Below, piece by piece: positions 22,868 through 31,168 of a DNA stretch of 64,000 nt; position 1 is the first letter of the stretch, and each line of letters begins with the position of its first letter. Both the position numbers and the translations under genes were made by a program. Source of the stretch: Myxococcota bacterium (GTDB lineage Bacteria > Myxococcota > B64-G9); contig JAKLGA010000001.1 in assembly GCA_022710975.1 (NCBI GenBank), positions 744,001 through 808,000 of the forward strand, in the 5' to 3' direction. The notes under the pieces were generated by a model. That model searched no databases, had not been told where the DNA came from, and saw nothing but the letters and a program-made list of their open reading frames with translations.

Positions 22868-24430
22868 TCAGGGCAGGAACAGCTTGCCGCCGCGGCGCAC
22901 CACCTCGCCGGCGCGCACCCAGGTCTCCAGCGGGTGCTCGAGCGCGTCGGGCGGCTGGCCCAGCTCGCGCCCCAGGGCCGCGGGGCTCAGCCCCCCCAGC
23001 GAGGAGCGCAGCACCCGGCGCACGTCCTCCAGGGCGGGGCTGGCGGGCCGGCCTCGCCCGGCCGGGGGCGCCTGGCCGGGCAGCTCCAGCTCGCCGCGGG
23101 TGGCCAGGTAGCCCGTCAGGCCTTCGACGGCCGCGCGGCGCGCGTCCTCGGCCAGCTCCAGCAGCCCCTCCGCCCGGGGACCGAGCGCCTGGACCGCCGC
23201 CCGGCCGGCGGCCGCGCGCACGTTCGGCTCGGGATCGAGCAGCGCGCCGAGCAGGGCGCAGATCGCGGGGATCTGGCGCGTGCCCGCCAGGGCCGCGCAG
23301 GCCACCCGGCGCACGGCCGGCTCGGGATCCGCCAGCAGGCGGGCGGCCAGCGCGCCCGGGTCCCAGGCCCGCACGCCGGCCGCGTGCACCGCCACGCGGC
23401 GGCGCACGCCGGGGTCGGGGTCGAGCGCCAGGCGCTCGAGCAGCGCGCGGAAGCCCTCGGCCTCCTCCCCGCGCAGGCTGGCCGCCAGCTCGGCGGCCGC
23501 GTCCAGGGCGGCCGCGCGCACCTCCCCGGCCTCGTCCGCCAGGAAGCCCTCGATCGTGGGCAGCAGGGCCGGCTCGCCGGCGGCCCCCAGCGCGCGCACC
23601 AGCCCGGCCCGCAGCTCCGGCTCGCGGGCGGCCGTGGCGGCCAGGAACGGCGCCGCCGCCGCGCCCCCCAGGCCGAGCAGCTTGGCCGCGGCCCGCAGGC
23701 GGGCGTCGGCCGGGCCGGGCGCCTCGAGATCGGCGAGCAGCCGCTCGGCCAGCGGCAGATCGGCGGGCCCGGCCACGCGCGCCAGCAGGCTCGCGCGCTC
23801 GGCGGAGGCGGGGGGCGCCTTGGCGTCCGCCGGCGCGGCCGGCGCCTGGTCGGGTCCGCGGCGGGCCTCGGCGCGCGCCAGCAATTCCTGGAGGCTCTGC
23901 ACCTCGGAGCGCAGCTCGGCGATGAAGGCGGCCAGATCGATCTCGGTCGGCTCTCCGCGCGCGGCCTGGGCGTGCACCTCGAGCAGGCGCTGGAACAGGC
24001 GGTCGTGGGCGGACTCCAGGGCGCGCAGCCGCTCGCGGGCGTCCTGCAGGCGGGCCTGCTGGAGCGTGCGCTCCCGGGTGTGGACCTCGAGCGCCAGGAT
24101 CGCGGCGCGCAGCTCGTTGGCCTGCAGCACCCGCGCGGCCTCCTGGCGGGCCTGATCCTGGCCGCGGGCGGCCTCCAGCGCGCGGAGCTGCTCGCCCAGG
24201 CGGGCGCCGTGCTCCGCCAGGCCGGCCCGCTCGTGCTCGGCGCCGGCCAGCGCCGCCTCGGCCTCGGCGGCCCGGGCCACGGCGGCCTCGACCTCGGCCC
24301 GGCCGGCCTCGGCGGCACGGCGCAGCATGGCCACCTCGGTCTGCAGCTGCTCCACCCAGCACTCGAGGAAGGCGATGCGCGCCTGCGGCTCCTCGGTCGC
24401 GGGGGCCTGCTTGTTCTTGGGGTGGTCCAT
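22868..24430 (-). CDS. Coiled-coil and HEAT-repeat protein
   Basis: 520 residues, first gene of the ParA operon. Residues about 15-205 are a long coiled coil (FLECWVEQLQTEVAMLRRAA, FIAELRSEVQSLQELLARAE). Residues about 215-430 contain HEAT-like helical pairs (LRAGLVRALGAAGEPALLPT, VRRVACAALAGTRQIPAICA). The C-terminal 90 residues carry a small helix-rich domain that looks like a winged helix (LGRELGQPPDALEHPLETWV, GEVVRRGGKLFLP). Cytoplasmic. HEAT arrays bind proteins, so it is a candidate cargo adaptor or scaffold. No close family is recognised. Confidence 0.75.
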   Translation of the reverse strand: MDHPKNKQAPATEEPQARIAFLECWVEQLQTEVAMLRRAAEAGRAEVEAAVARAAEAEAALAGAEHERAGLAEHGARLGEQLRALEAARGQDQARQEAARVLQANELRAAILALEVHTRERTLQQARLQDARERLRALESAHDRLFQRLLEVHAQAARGEPTEIDLAAFIAELRSEVQSLQELLARAEARRGPDQAPAAPADAKAPPASAERASLLARVAGPADLPLAERLLADLEAPGPADARLRAAAKLLGLGGAAAAPFLAATAAREPELRAGLVRALGAAGEPALLPTIEGFLADEAGEVRAAALDAAAELAASLRGEEAEGFRALLERLALDPDPGVRRRVAVHAAGVRAWDPGALAARLLADPEPAVRRVACAALAGTRQIPAICALLGALLDPEPNVRAAAGRAAVQALGPRAEGLLELAEDARRAAVEGLTGYLATRGELELPGQAPPAGRGRPASPALEDVRRVLRSSLGGLSPAALGRELGQPPDALEHPLETWVRAGEVVRRGGKLFLP

Positions 24431-24458
24431 CGCCTCCCGGGTGTCCTGTCTTGGGGCT

Positions 24459-24487
24459 CATATATTCGAATTCCTTGGGGATTGCAA
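24459..24487 (-). promoter_or_regulatory. Putative promoter of the ParA operon
   Basis: On the minus strand TTGCAA (24487-24482), a 17-bp spacer and TATATG (24464-24459) in an AT-rich patch. Transcription would start near 24452, just upstream of the ATG at 24430. Confidence 0.5.
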
Positions 24488-24500
24488 TAGGCAGCTCGGG

Positions 24501-24506
24501 TTGACA
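24501..24506 (+). promoter_or_regulatory. Candidate -35 element for a leaderless NFACT-R transcript
   Basis: A perfect TTGACA lies 33 bases before the ATG at 24539, and no Shine-Dalgarno sequence is present. Transcription would begin at or next to the ATG. No good -10 hexamer is visible, so the assignment is weak. Confidence 0.3.
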
Positions 24507-24538
24507 CGTCCGCGCAGGGTCTGCTTTGCTGCCAGCCC

Positions 24539-24934
24539 ATGCAGGCGAGCAAGGGCGTCCTCCGCTTTCTGTCCGCAGACGGGCTGGAGATCCTGGTCGG
24601 GCGCACGGCCGCGGACAACGACGCGCTCACCTTCGAGCTGGCGGGGCAGGACGACTTCTGGCTGCACGCGGCCGGGGTGCCCGGCTCGCACGTGGTGCTG
24701 CGCAACCCCGGGCGCCTCCCGCGCCCGCCCAGGCAGAGCCTGCGCCAGGCCGCGGCCCTGGCGGCCAGGCACAGCAAGGCGCGGGACGGCGGGCAGGTGG
24801 CGGTGCACTGGACGCTGCGGCGCTACGTCCACAAGCGCCGGGGCGCGCCGGCCGGCGAGGTGACGCTCGATCGGTTCCAGGTCGTGCGCGCCAGCCCGCG
24901 CGAGGCGCCCGGGCTCACGGCAGATCCTGGCTGA
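24539..24934 (+). CDS. Stand-alone NFACT-R (DUF814) domain protein
   Basis: 131 residues. FLSADGLEILVGRTAADND followed by DDFWLHAAGVPGSHVVLRN is the hallmark of the NFACT-R domain, normally the C-terminal part of RqcH/NEMF/FbpA proteins. The NFACT-N, HhH and coiled-coil parts are absent, so this is the isolated domain. In full-length proteins the family acts on stalled large ribosomal subunits and binds tRNA; a nucleic-acid or ribosome role is plausible here. It lacks a Shine-Dalgarno sequence and may be leaderless. The 3' end overlaps the convergent gene by 20 bases. Confidence 0.8.
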   Translation: MQASKGVLRFLSADGLEILVGRTAADNDALTFELAGQDDFWLHAAGVPGSHVVLRNPGRLPRPPRQSLRQAAALAARHSKARDGGQVAVHWTLRRYVHKRRGAPAGEVTLDRFQVVRASPREAPGLTADPG

Positions 24935-25940
24935 TCTCCCTGGGCAGGGCGTCGAGCGGGGTGAGCACCAGGGCGCGGTGTTCCTCGAGCCGGGCGGGGC
25001 CGGTCAGCCGGGTCACCAGCCGTCCGGCGAACACCCGCCAGGTGCCCTGCTTGACCAGGAACTCGGCCCGGCCCAGGAAGGCCGCGCCGCGGGTGGCCGG
25101 CTGGGGGCGCTCCTCGTCGTCCAGCGCCTGGCCCTCCTCGTGCGCGCCCAGGCGGTACTCCAGCACGGCCAGCTGCTCGCCGTCGGCGAGCGGCGCGAGG
25201 GACACGAGCTTCACCTGGTTCCACCTGAGGGTCTTGGAGGCGGTGAAGCCCTCGTCCAGACCGAGCAGATCGACGTCCGTCGACCAGGTGTCTCCCGGGC
25301 GCACGGGCCGGGCCGGCAGCTCGAAGAACAGCCCCAGGGCCAGGCGCTGGAGGGAGGGCAGCTCGTAGGCCAGCACGCCGCCGTGCTCGTCCAGCGCGCC
25401 CTTGAAGCTCACGCGCGTCTCCACCTCCGCCAGCTTGGCCACGTTGGGATCGCGCACGGACAGCGTGTCCCGGCCGTACATGCGGGCGCTGAAGGTGCCA
25501 CCCGGGTTGGGCAGCAGCACCAGCACCTGGGGCGCGGGCCCGGCCGGGCGGTAGCCGCTCAGGCGCCGGGCGGTCTCGGCCGGCAGCTCGCCCTTCTCGG
25601 CCAGGGCGGGGATGGGGATGGACAGGCCGTCCCCGGGGAAACGTTCCAGCCCTGCGCGGAAGGCCAGCGCACCCTTCTCAGGCACGCGCCAGGCCAGGCG
25701 CACGGCGCCCTCCGGGATCGGCTCCTCGCCCGTGGGCTGCGGATCCTCCTCGGGGGCCGGCGCCTCCGCCGGGAGCGCCTGCGCGGGTGCGCCGGCGTCG
25801 GGCTCGGCGGGCGCGGGCCGGGCGTCGGGCGGGCGGACCAGCGGCTCCATCTCGAACCTCGGCGGCTCCGACTCGCAGCCCGCCAGGGCCCCCAGCAGCA
25901 GCAGCGCGGTGGCCAGGCGGCCGGCCTGTCCGGTCTTCAT
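24915..25940 (-). CDS. Lipoprotein of unknown function
   Basis: 341 residues. The lipobox GALAGC places Cys at residue 22. A Pro/Glu/Ala linker (about 30-75) precedes a mostly beta domain (RLAWRVPEKGALAFRAGLER, RPGDTWSTDVDLLGLDEGF, TWRVFAGRLVTRLTG). The pattern resembles periplasmic lipoproteins that hold two related beta domains, but I do not recognise the family. The ATG overlaps the stop of the upstream nucleotidase by four bases, so the two are co-translated. Probably anchored to the inner or outer membrane. Confidence 0.7.
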   Translation of the reverse strand: MKTGQAGRLATALLLLGALAGCESEPPRFEMEPLVRPPDARPAPAEPDAGAPAQALPAEAPAPEEDPQPTGEEPIPEGAVRLAWRVPEKGALAFRAGLERFPGDGLSIPIPALAEKGELPAETARRLSGYRPAGPAPQVLVLLPNPGGTFSARMYGRDTLSVRDPNVAKLAEVETRVSFKGALDEHGGVLAYELPSLQRLALGLFFELPARPVRPGDTWSTDVDLLGLDEGFTASKTLRWNQVKLVSLAPLADGEQLAVLEYRLGAHEEGQALDDEERPQPATRGAAFLGRAEFLVKQGTWRVFAGRLVTRLTGPARLEEHRALVLTPLDALPREISQDLP

Positions 25941-27394
25941 GCTTCCTCCGCTCCGGCCTGGGGCGCCGGGTCGTGCGGCAGGCCGCCGTGCGGGGCCCGC
26001 AGGTAGCCGAACGGGGTCTGCCACAGGAAGTTGGAGGGCCGCGAGGTGTACACGTCGGCGTACCGCTCGATCTGCCGGGCCAGGTGGCTCTTGTCTCCGC
26101 CCGCGCGCATGAGCAGCCCCCAGCGCGGGTGGACCAGCTCGCTGTACTCCCTGGCCAGCGGGGCGATGCGCTCGTCCAGGTCCTCGAGGTTCGACCGCAG
26201 GCGCTGCAGCTCGGCCTGCAGCTCGGGCTTGGGGCGCTCGCCCGCCGGGCCGTAGCCGAGCTCCGCCCGCTGCAGCGCCAGGCGCAGCCGGGCCTGGCGC
26301 TCTTCGAGGGTGGTCTTCTCCGCCATCCAGGCGTCGAGCTGGGCCTGGTGCTCGCGGAAGCCCTCCAGCGCGGTGATCTCCTCCTCGAGCTGCCGCAGGA
26401 TGAGCGCCGTCCGCCAGCGCAGCAGGCTCTTGGACACGTGCACGTCGGCGAAGATGTGATCGCCCACGTACAGGATCTCCTCGCCGTCCAGCCCCAGGTG
26501 CTGCTCCACCAGGCCGGCGTGCCCGCCCAGGTACGTGCCGCCCTGGCGCAGCCTCCCCACCAGGGGCCGCAGCCGTCCGTCCGCGTCCACCACCTCGAAC
26601 ATGGGGTGGCGGGTGGCGAAGAACTCGGGTTTCCGGGCCTGGACGATCTTGAGGTCGAAGAGCGTCTCCCAGGTCTGGCCCGCGGGCAGGTGGCGGTCGA
26701 GCACGTAGGCCAGCATGGCCCGGGTGTAGTCCCACTCGGAGTTGGTGATCAGCAGCAGCTTCTTGCCGGCCGCCTTGAGGTCCAGGAGCGCGAGCGGCAG
26801 GTCCTCGTCCAGCACCACGTAGCGCTCGGGCGCCGCCATGATCTCGGCCTTCAGCTCGCCCTCGGCGTGGGCCGCGTCCAGGCTGGAGCGCACCACGGCG
26901 TACAGGCCGGCGTACCCCAGCGGTCCGGGCAGCCGGCCCTGGTCGAGCCGCTCCACGAGCTGGGCGTACATGCAGGCCTCGCTCAGCGAGAAGAGCGTGT
27001 TCTGGAAGGCCCAGCGGGGTTCGGCCAGATCCACCAGCACCCGCCCGTACACCTTGCGGCGCGCCACGTGGTCCAGGCGCACGGCGCCGTGCACGGCCTG
27101 GTGCACGTAGCCGAAGCGGTTGGCCTTGACCAGGTTGCCGAGCTCGAGATCCAGCACCAGGCCCAGGCTGACCGCCCCGGGGTCGAACTCGAGGTCGGCC
27201 ACGGGGAAGCCGCGCTCGGCCAGCCGCTTGCGGAGCTCGGCGTAGGCGCGGCGCTCCCAGGCCTCGGGGTGGTAGTGGATGAGGGTGTAGTCCATGTCGA
27301 AGCCGATGGCCTTGATGGCGCGCATGTTGAGCGTGCGGTTGCAGTACAGGCGCCGGCCGGGCGGGGGAGTGGACGGGGAGGGGTTGGGGCTCAT
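25937..27394 (-). CDS. HAD-IG family 5'-nucleotidase
   Basis: 485 residues. The HAD motif I is FDMDYTLI (nucleophile Asp and general-acid Asp), after a YCNRTLNMRAIKAIG lead-in typical of HAD-IG nucleotidases. KLLLITNSEWDYTRAML supplies motif II, and ILYVGDHIFADVHVSKSL supplies motif IV with its acidic pair. A helical C-terminal region (about 350-425) is coiled-coil-like, followed by HPRWGLLMRAGGDKSHLARQ. Relatives include cytosolic purine 5'-nucleotidase and bacterial homologues that dephosphorylate IMP or GMP. Cytoplasmic. The first 23 residues are Pro-rich, so a start at the internal Met is possible. Confidence 0.9.
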   Translation of the reverse strand: MSPNPSPSTPPPGRRLYCNRTLNMRAIKAIGFDMDYTLIHYHPEAWERRAYAELRKRLAERGFPVADLEFDPGAVSLGLVLDLELGNLVKANRFGYVHQAVHGAVRLDHVARRKVYGRVLVDLAEPRWAFQNTLFSLSEACMYAQLVERLDQGRLPGPLGYAGLYAVVRSSLDAAHAEGELKAEIMAAPERYVVLDEDLPLALLDLKAAGKKLLLITNSEWDYTRAMLAYVLDRHLPAGQTWETLFDLKIVQARKPEFFATRHPMFEVVDADGRLRPLVGRLRQGGTYLGGHAGLVEQHLGLDGEEILYVGDHIFADVHVSKSLLRWRTALILRQLEEEITALEGFREHQAQLDAWMAEKTTLEERQARLRLALQRAELGYGPAGERPKPELQAELQRLRSNLEDLDERIAPLAREYSELVHPRWGLLMRAGGDKSHLARQIERYADVYTSRPSNFLWQTPFGYLRAPHGGLPHDPAPQAGAEEA

Positions 27395-27445
27395 GGGGAC
27401 TGTCTAGCGCAGCCCACCGCGGGCGGTCAATCCGGCGGGTGGCCG

Positions 27446-30400
27446 TCAGGGCAGGTAGCCGTCCAGGCCGCGGGCCAGGAGCTGGAAGGCGTCGTTGCCG
27501 TCCATGTCATCCTGCCAGATGACCGCCAGGGAACCGGTCCCGTCGAGCGCCGCGCCTGGCGCGAGCTGCTGGCCGTCGGCGATGCGGTTGACGGTCCGCT
27601 CGGCCACCCCCGCGGCGCCGCTGGCGCCGAAGCCCGCGGCGCGGATCTGGTAGGTGCCGTTGCCGTCGCCGTCGTCCTGCCAGGCGAGCGCGAAGGCGCC
27701 GCCCGCGCCCACCCCCAGGGCGGGCCGCAGGTGCTGGCCACCCGCCACCTCGTGCACCCGCCGGTCGGCGAAACGCTGGCCCCCGCCGGCCTCGAAGCCG
27801 CGGGCCAGGATCTGGAAGTTGCCGTCCCCGTCCTGATCGTCCTCCCACGCCACCACGAAACCGCCCCCGGCGTCCGCGCCCACCGCGGGGTTCTTCTGCT
27901 GGCCCGCGGACTGGGTGTTGACGGTCAGGCGCGCGAAGCGCTGGCCGCCGTCGTCGCCGAAGCCCCGGGCGTGGATCTGGTAGGCGCCGTTGCCGTCGCC
28001 GTCGTCCTCCCAGACCACCACGCAGCCGCCGTCCGGGAGCGCGGCCACGGCCGGCCGCTGGCGGTTGCCGGCGTCGTCGGCGTGGACGCTGCGCTCGGCG
28101 AAGCGCTGGCTGCCGTCGGCGGCGAAGCCGCGCAGCCAGATCTGCATGTCCCCGTCCCGATCCCGGTCGTCCTCCCAGGCCACGCAGAAGCGGCCGTCCG
28201 GCGCCACGGCCACGGCCGGGTTCTCCTGCTGGCCCGTGTCCACGGCGTTCACCGTCAGGCGCGCGAAGCGCTCCGCGCCGCCGGCGGTGAAGCCCCGGGC
28301 GTGGATCTGGAAGCTGCCGTTCGCGTCCGTGTCGTCCTGCCAGGCCACCACGAACGAGCCATCCGCGGCCATGCCCGCGGCCGGCGCGAGCTGCTGGCCG
28401 GCGCCGTCGGCCGAGGCCAGGCGCTGGCCGAACGCCTCGCAGCCGCCGGGCTCGAAGCCGCGCATCATCACGTCGAAGTTGCCCGCGCCGTCGGCCGTCG
28501 AGGAGTCGTCCTCCCAGACCGCCACGAACCCCCCGGCCTCGCGGCCGGCCAGCACCGGCTGGAGCTGGTCGCCGTCCGCGTCGGTGTTCACGGTCTGGTC
28601 GACGAAGGCCCGGCCGCCCTCCCGGCGCTCGTCGAGCGGCGCCGTGGAGAGATCGTAGTCGAAGTGGAACTGGTGGGCGCCGGCGGCCGGATCCGCGCTG
28701 TAGTCGCCGCAGTAGAGGGCGGGCTCCCCGCCCGCGAAGAGGGTGGTGTTGCCGTCCTCGACGGTGAAGGTCCGGGCGTACACGCGGTTCTCGCGCGGGG
28801 TGAACACCAGCTCCCGTATCCAGCCGTTGCCGGTGTACGTGCCCGCCTTGCAGCCCCGGACGCCCTCGAACTGGTAGTCGGTCAGGATTGTGTGCACCGG
28901 GTTGCCGGCCAGCCCGTGGCGCAGCTTGTACTCCGAGTCGTTGATGTGGCCGCTCAGCACCAGGAACACGTTGCTGTGGCGCGCGGCCAGCTCGTCCCAG
29001 ATCGTCTGGCCGGAGCCGCCGATGAGCAGCCAGTCCGCCGCGGGGCAGCTCTGGTTGAGGCCGCCTCCGTGGGTCTGGATGCAGTGGCTGACGAGGATGA
29101 CCCGCCGATCCGGGTGCGCGGCGATGAGCTCCTCGGCCCAGCACAGCGGGCCCTTGCGCGGGCCGTACTCCAGGCTGATCACCATGAACTTGTAGGGCCC
29201 GGCCTCGAACAGGGCGTAGCTGTTCGTGCTGCTCCCGCCGTACGCGCCGCCGTACCAGGGCTCGCCCGCGTAGCGGCTGGGAGGGAAGAAGGCCGGGTCG
29301 TTCATCAGGGTGTTGCCGCGGGCCCAGGAGTCGTTGGCCCCCCGGCTGTCGTGGTTGCCGGGCATGATGCTGTAGGGCATGCTGGCCGCGTCCAGCAGGT
29401 CGAAGGCCGCGTCGGCCACCTCCCACTGGGAGCGGTAGTTGTTGTTGGTGATGTCGCCCAGGTGGATCACGAAGCGGATGTCGCGCTCCGCGCGGTGGTC
29501 GAGCACCCAGCGCAGCTGCTTGAACAGGGTGTTGTTCGGCCCGGCCGCCTGCTTGCTGGTGTAGTACTGGGTGTCGGGCAGCAGCACGATGGAGAAGGGC
29601 TCGCACGCGTCCCCGCAGGCGGGCCCGCACTGGCCGCTCGCGTCGCAGCGTTCGTCCGCGGGGCAGGCACCGCAGTCGAGGCTGCCGCAGAGCGGATCCG
29701 GGCCGCAGGCCCGGCCCTGGCAATCGGGGCTGCACGCGGGCAGGCACCGGCCCTGGCCGTCGCACTCCTCGCCCGCGGGGCAGGCGCCGCAGTCGAGGCT
29801 GCCGCACAGCGGATCGAGGCCGCACACGAACGTCCAGCAGTCGGGGGCGCACTGCTCGTCGCACTGGCCGTCCGGCGTGCAGACCCAGCCGGCGGGGCAG
29901 GCGCCGCAGGCGGCGCCGCACAGCGGATCCAGGCCGCACTCCAGGCCGGCGCAGTCCGGCGCGCAGGCGGCGCACTGGCCGCTCACCTCGACGCACACCA
30001 GGCCCGCCCCGGCGTCGCAGGCGCCGCACGAGCCGCCGCAGCCGTCCCCGCCGCACGCGCGGCCGGCGCAGTCGGGCACGCACGCGGGCAGGCAGCGGCC
30101 CTGATCGCTGCACTCCAGGCCCTGGCCGCAGACGCCGCAGTCGAGCGTCCCGCAGGCCGGGTCCAGGCCGCACTCGTGGCCCTGGCAGGCGGGCACGCAG
30201 GCCGGCAGGCATTGGCCGTCCGGGGCGCACTCCTCGCCCGCGCCGCAGGCGCCGCACGAGCCGCCGCAGCCATCGTCGCCGCACACCCTGTCCAGGCAGC
30301 TCGGCGTGCAGCCCGCGTCGCCGTCGTCGCCGTCCGGGGGCTCGAGCACCGAGCCTCCGTCGCACCCGCCGGCCAGCAGCAGGAGCGCGGCCGGGAGGGC

Positions 30401-30463
30401 CAGGGAGCGGAGGAATCCGCAACGGGGAGCGGGCCGCATCGAGGCGAGGGATGGCGTGTCCAT
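27446..30463 (-). CDS. Multidomain lipoprotein: Cys-rich modules, metallophosphatase, propeller repeats
   Basis: 1005 residues from the ATG at 30463; an internal ATG at 30439 would give a shorter signal peptide. The lipobox is LLAGGC. Cys-rich modules (about 42-255) repeat CGLDPLCGSLDCGACPAGEEC. A calcineurin-type phosphatase follows (about 265-560), with DTQYYT, HLGDITNNN, MPGNHDSR, LVSHCIQTHGGG and LSGHIND, which supply all expected metal ligands. The C-terminal 370 residues hold about seven repeats of roughly 48 residues ending in VVAWQDDTD-type motifs (x-V-x-W-x-DD), probably a beta-propeller. Surface-exposed phosphoesterase is likely; the substrate is unknown. Confidence 0.85.
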   Translation of the reverse strand: MDTPSLASMRPAPRCGFLRSLALPAALLLLAGGCDGGSVLEPPDGDDGDAGCTPSCLDRVCGDDGCGGSCGACGAGEECAPDGQCLPACVPACQGHECGLDPACGTLDCGVCGQGLECSDQGRCLPACVPDCAGRACGGDGCGGSCGACDAGAGLVCVEVSGQCAACAPDCAGLECGLDPLCGAACGACPAGWVCTPDGQCDEQCAPDCWTFVCGLDPLCGSLDCGACPAGEECDGQGRCLPACSPDCQGRACGPDPLCGSLDCGACPADERCDASGQCGPACGDACEPFSIVLLPDTQYYTSKQAAGPNNTLFKQLRWVLDHRAERDIRFVIHLGDITNNNYRSQWEVADAAFDLLDAASMPYSIMPGNHDSRGANDSWARGNTLMNDPAFFPPSRYAGEPWYGGAYGGSSTNSYALFEAGPYKFMVISLEYGPRKGPLCWAEELIAAHPDRRVILVSHCIQTHGGGLNQSCPAADWLLIGGSGQTIWDELAARHSNVFLVLSGHINDSEYKLRHGLAGNPVHTILTDYQFEGVRGCKAGTYTGNGWIRELVFTPRENRVYARTFTVEDGNTTLFAGGEPALYCGDYSADPAAGAHQFHFDYDLSTAPLDERREGGRAFVDQTVNTDADGDQLQPVLAGREAGGFVAVWEDDSSTADGAGNFDVMMRGFEPGGCEAFGQRLASADGAGQQLAPAAGMAADGSFVVAWQDDTDANGSFQIHARGFTAGGAERFARLTVNAVDTGQQENPAVAVAPDGRFCVAWEDDRDRDGDMQIWLRGFAADGSQRFAERSVHADDAGNRQRPAVAALPDGGCVVVWEDDGDGNGAYQIHARGFGDDGGQRFARLTVNTQSAGQQKNPAVGADAGGGFVVAWEDDQDGDGNFQILARGFEAGGGQRFADRRVHEVAGGQHLRPALGVGAGGAFALAWQDDGDGNGTYQIRAAGFGASGAAGVAERTVNRIADGQQLAPGAALDGTGSLAVIWQDDMDGNDAFQLLARGLDGYLP
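27450..28610 (-). repeat. Run of about seven ~145-bp coding repeats (propeller blades)
   Basis: Each unit encodes QRFARLTVN, GQQ-NPAVA, GGFVVAWEDD and QIHARGF-type stretches. Similarity is visible at the DNA level (for example the GTCGTCCTCCCA/GCCACCACG blocks), so recombination between units could change blade number. Confidence 0.65.
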
Positions 30464-30493
30464 GCGGCCGAATGTAGCATGGAAGCCTGCGGG

Positions 30494-30522
30494 TTGCCTC
30501 CTGGGCCAGATGCTGGTATCCA
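30494..30522 (+). promoter_or_regulatory. Putative promoter giving a leaderless transcript
   Basis: TTGCCT (30494-30499), a 17-bp spacer and TATCCA (30517-30522) are seven bases upstream of the ATG at 30530, with no Shine-Dalgarno sequence. The -10 sits in a small hairpin, TGCTGG-TAT-CCAGCA (30511-30525). Confidence 0.35.
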
Positions 30523-30529
30523 GCACCCC

Positions 30530-31105
30530 ATGCGGATCTCGCGCTGGGTGCTGGTCTTCGCGCTCGCGGCGGCCGGGGTGGCCTGCGACGCCGAGCCGGC
30601 CTGCGACAGCTTCTGCGACAAGCTGGCCGCCTGCGGCCCGCCGGCCGGGCGCGGCTGCCAGGCCGCCCTGCAGGCCGACGACCTCACCTGGGAGGAGCTC
30701 CTGGCCTGCCGCTTCGGCGCCTGCGTCGAGTACTGCGAGATGTACGACGTGGTGCTGCGCCCGGAGCTGATGGCCACCCTGGACCACTGCGTGCGCCGGA
30801 CGGCCTGCCCCGCCTTCTCGCTGGACGCCTGCTTCGCGGCCGCCGCCCAGGTGGTGGACCCGGCCGCGCTGGTGGCCCTGACCGACGTGGCCTGCGGCCG
30901 GCAGCTCGCCTGCGGCCAGGTGGCCTCGGCGGCGGACTGCCGCCAGACCTGGCTGGCCGACCCGTACGTGCAGGGGCTGGTGATCTACGCCCAGGGCGTG
31001 CTGGCGTGCGGCGGCGAGTGCATCCGCCTGCTCCCCTGCGAGCGGCTCGACATGGACCGCATGGGGGAGTGCCTGACCCGCTGCGGGGTGCTGTTCGGGG
31101 CCTGA
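30530..31105 (+). CDS. Small Cys-rich lipoprotein
   Basis: 191 residues. The signal peptide MRISRWVLVFALAAAGVAC ends in a lipobox-like AGVAC. The mature part has about 19 Cys, including CDSFCDKLAAC, CRFGACVEYCEMY and CGGECIRLLPC, separated by short helices. The spacing resembles small Myxococcota lipoproteins with helical disulfide bundles, but no function is known. It is divergent from the metallophosphatase lipoprotein. The ATG follows predicted promoter hexamers by seven bases, so the transcript may be leaderless. Confidence 0.75.
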   Translation: MRISRWVLVFALAAAGVACDAEPACDSFCDKLAACGPPAGRGCQAALQADDLTWEELLACRFGACVEYCEMYDVVLRPELMATLDHCVRRTACPAFSLDACFAAAAQVVDPAALVALTDVACGRQLACGQVASAADCRQTWLADPYVQGLVIYAQGVLACGGECIRLLPCERLDMDRMGECLTRCGVLFGA

Positions 31106-31133
31106 CCGGGAGGGCGCACCTGCCTGCCCCGGT

Positions 31134-31162
31134 TTGACAGCCAGGCCCGGCCGCGGTACGCA
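31134..31162 (+). promoter_or_regulatory. Putative leaderless promoter of the first FHA gene
   Basis: A perfect TTGACA (31134-31139), a 17-bp spacer and TACGCA (31157-31162) sit seven bases before the ATG at 31169. There is no Shine-Dalgarno sequence. Confidence 0.45.
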
Positions 31163-31168
31163 CACGCC

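Noticed and set aside
30511-30525. TGCTGG-TAT-CCAGCA hairpin as a terminator or riboswitch
   Set aside because: It is too small, has no T-tract and lies inside the predicted promoter of the next gene.
25787-31105. 1772-codon plus-strand open frame
   Set aside because: Only its last 191 codons (the Cys-rich lipoprotein) look real. The rest is antisense to the nucleotidase and metallophosphatase genes.
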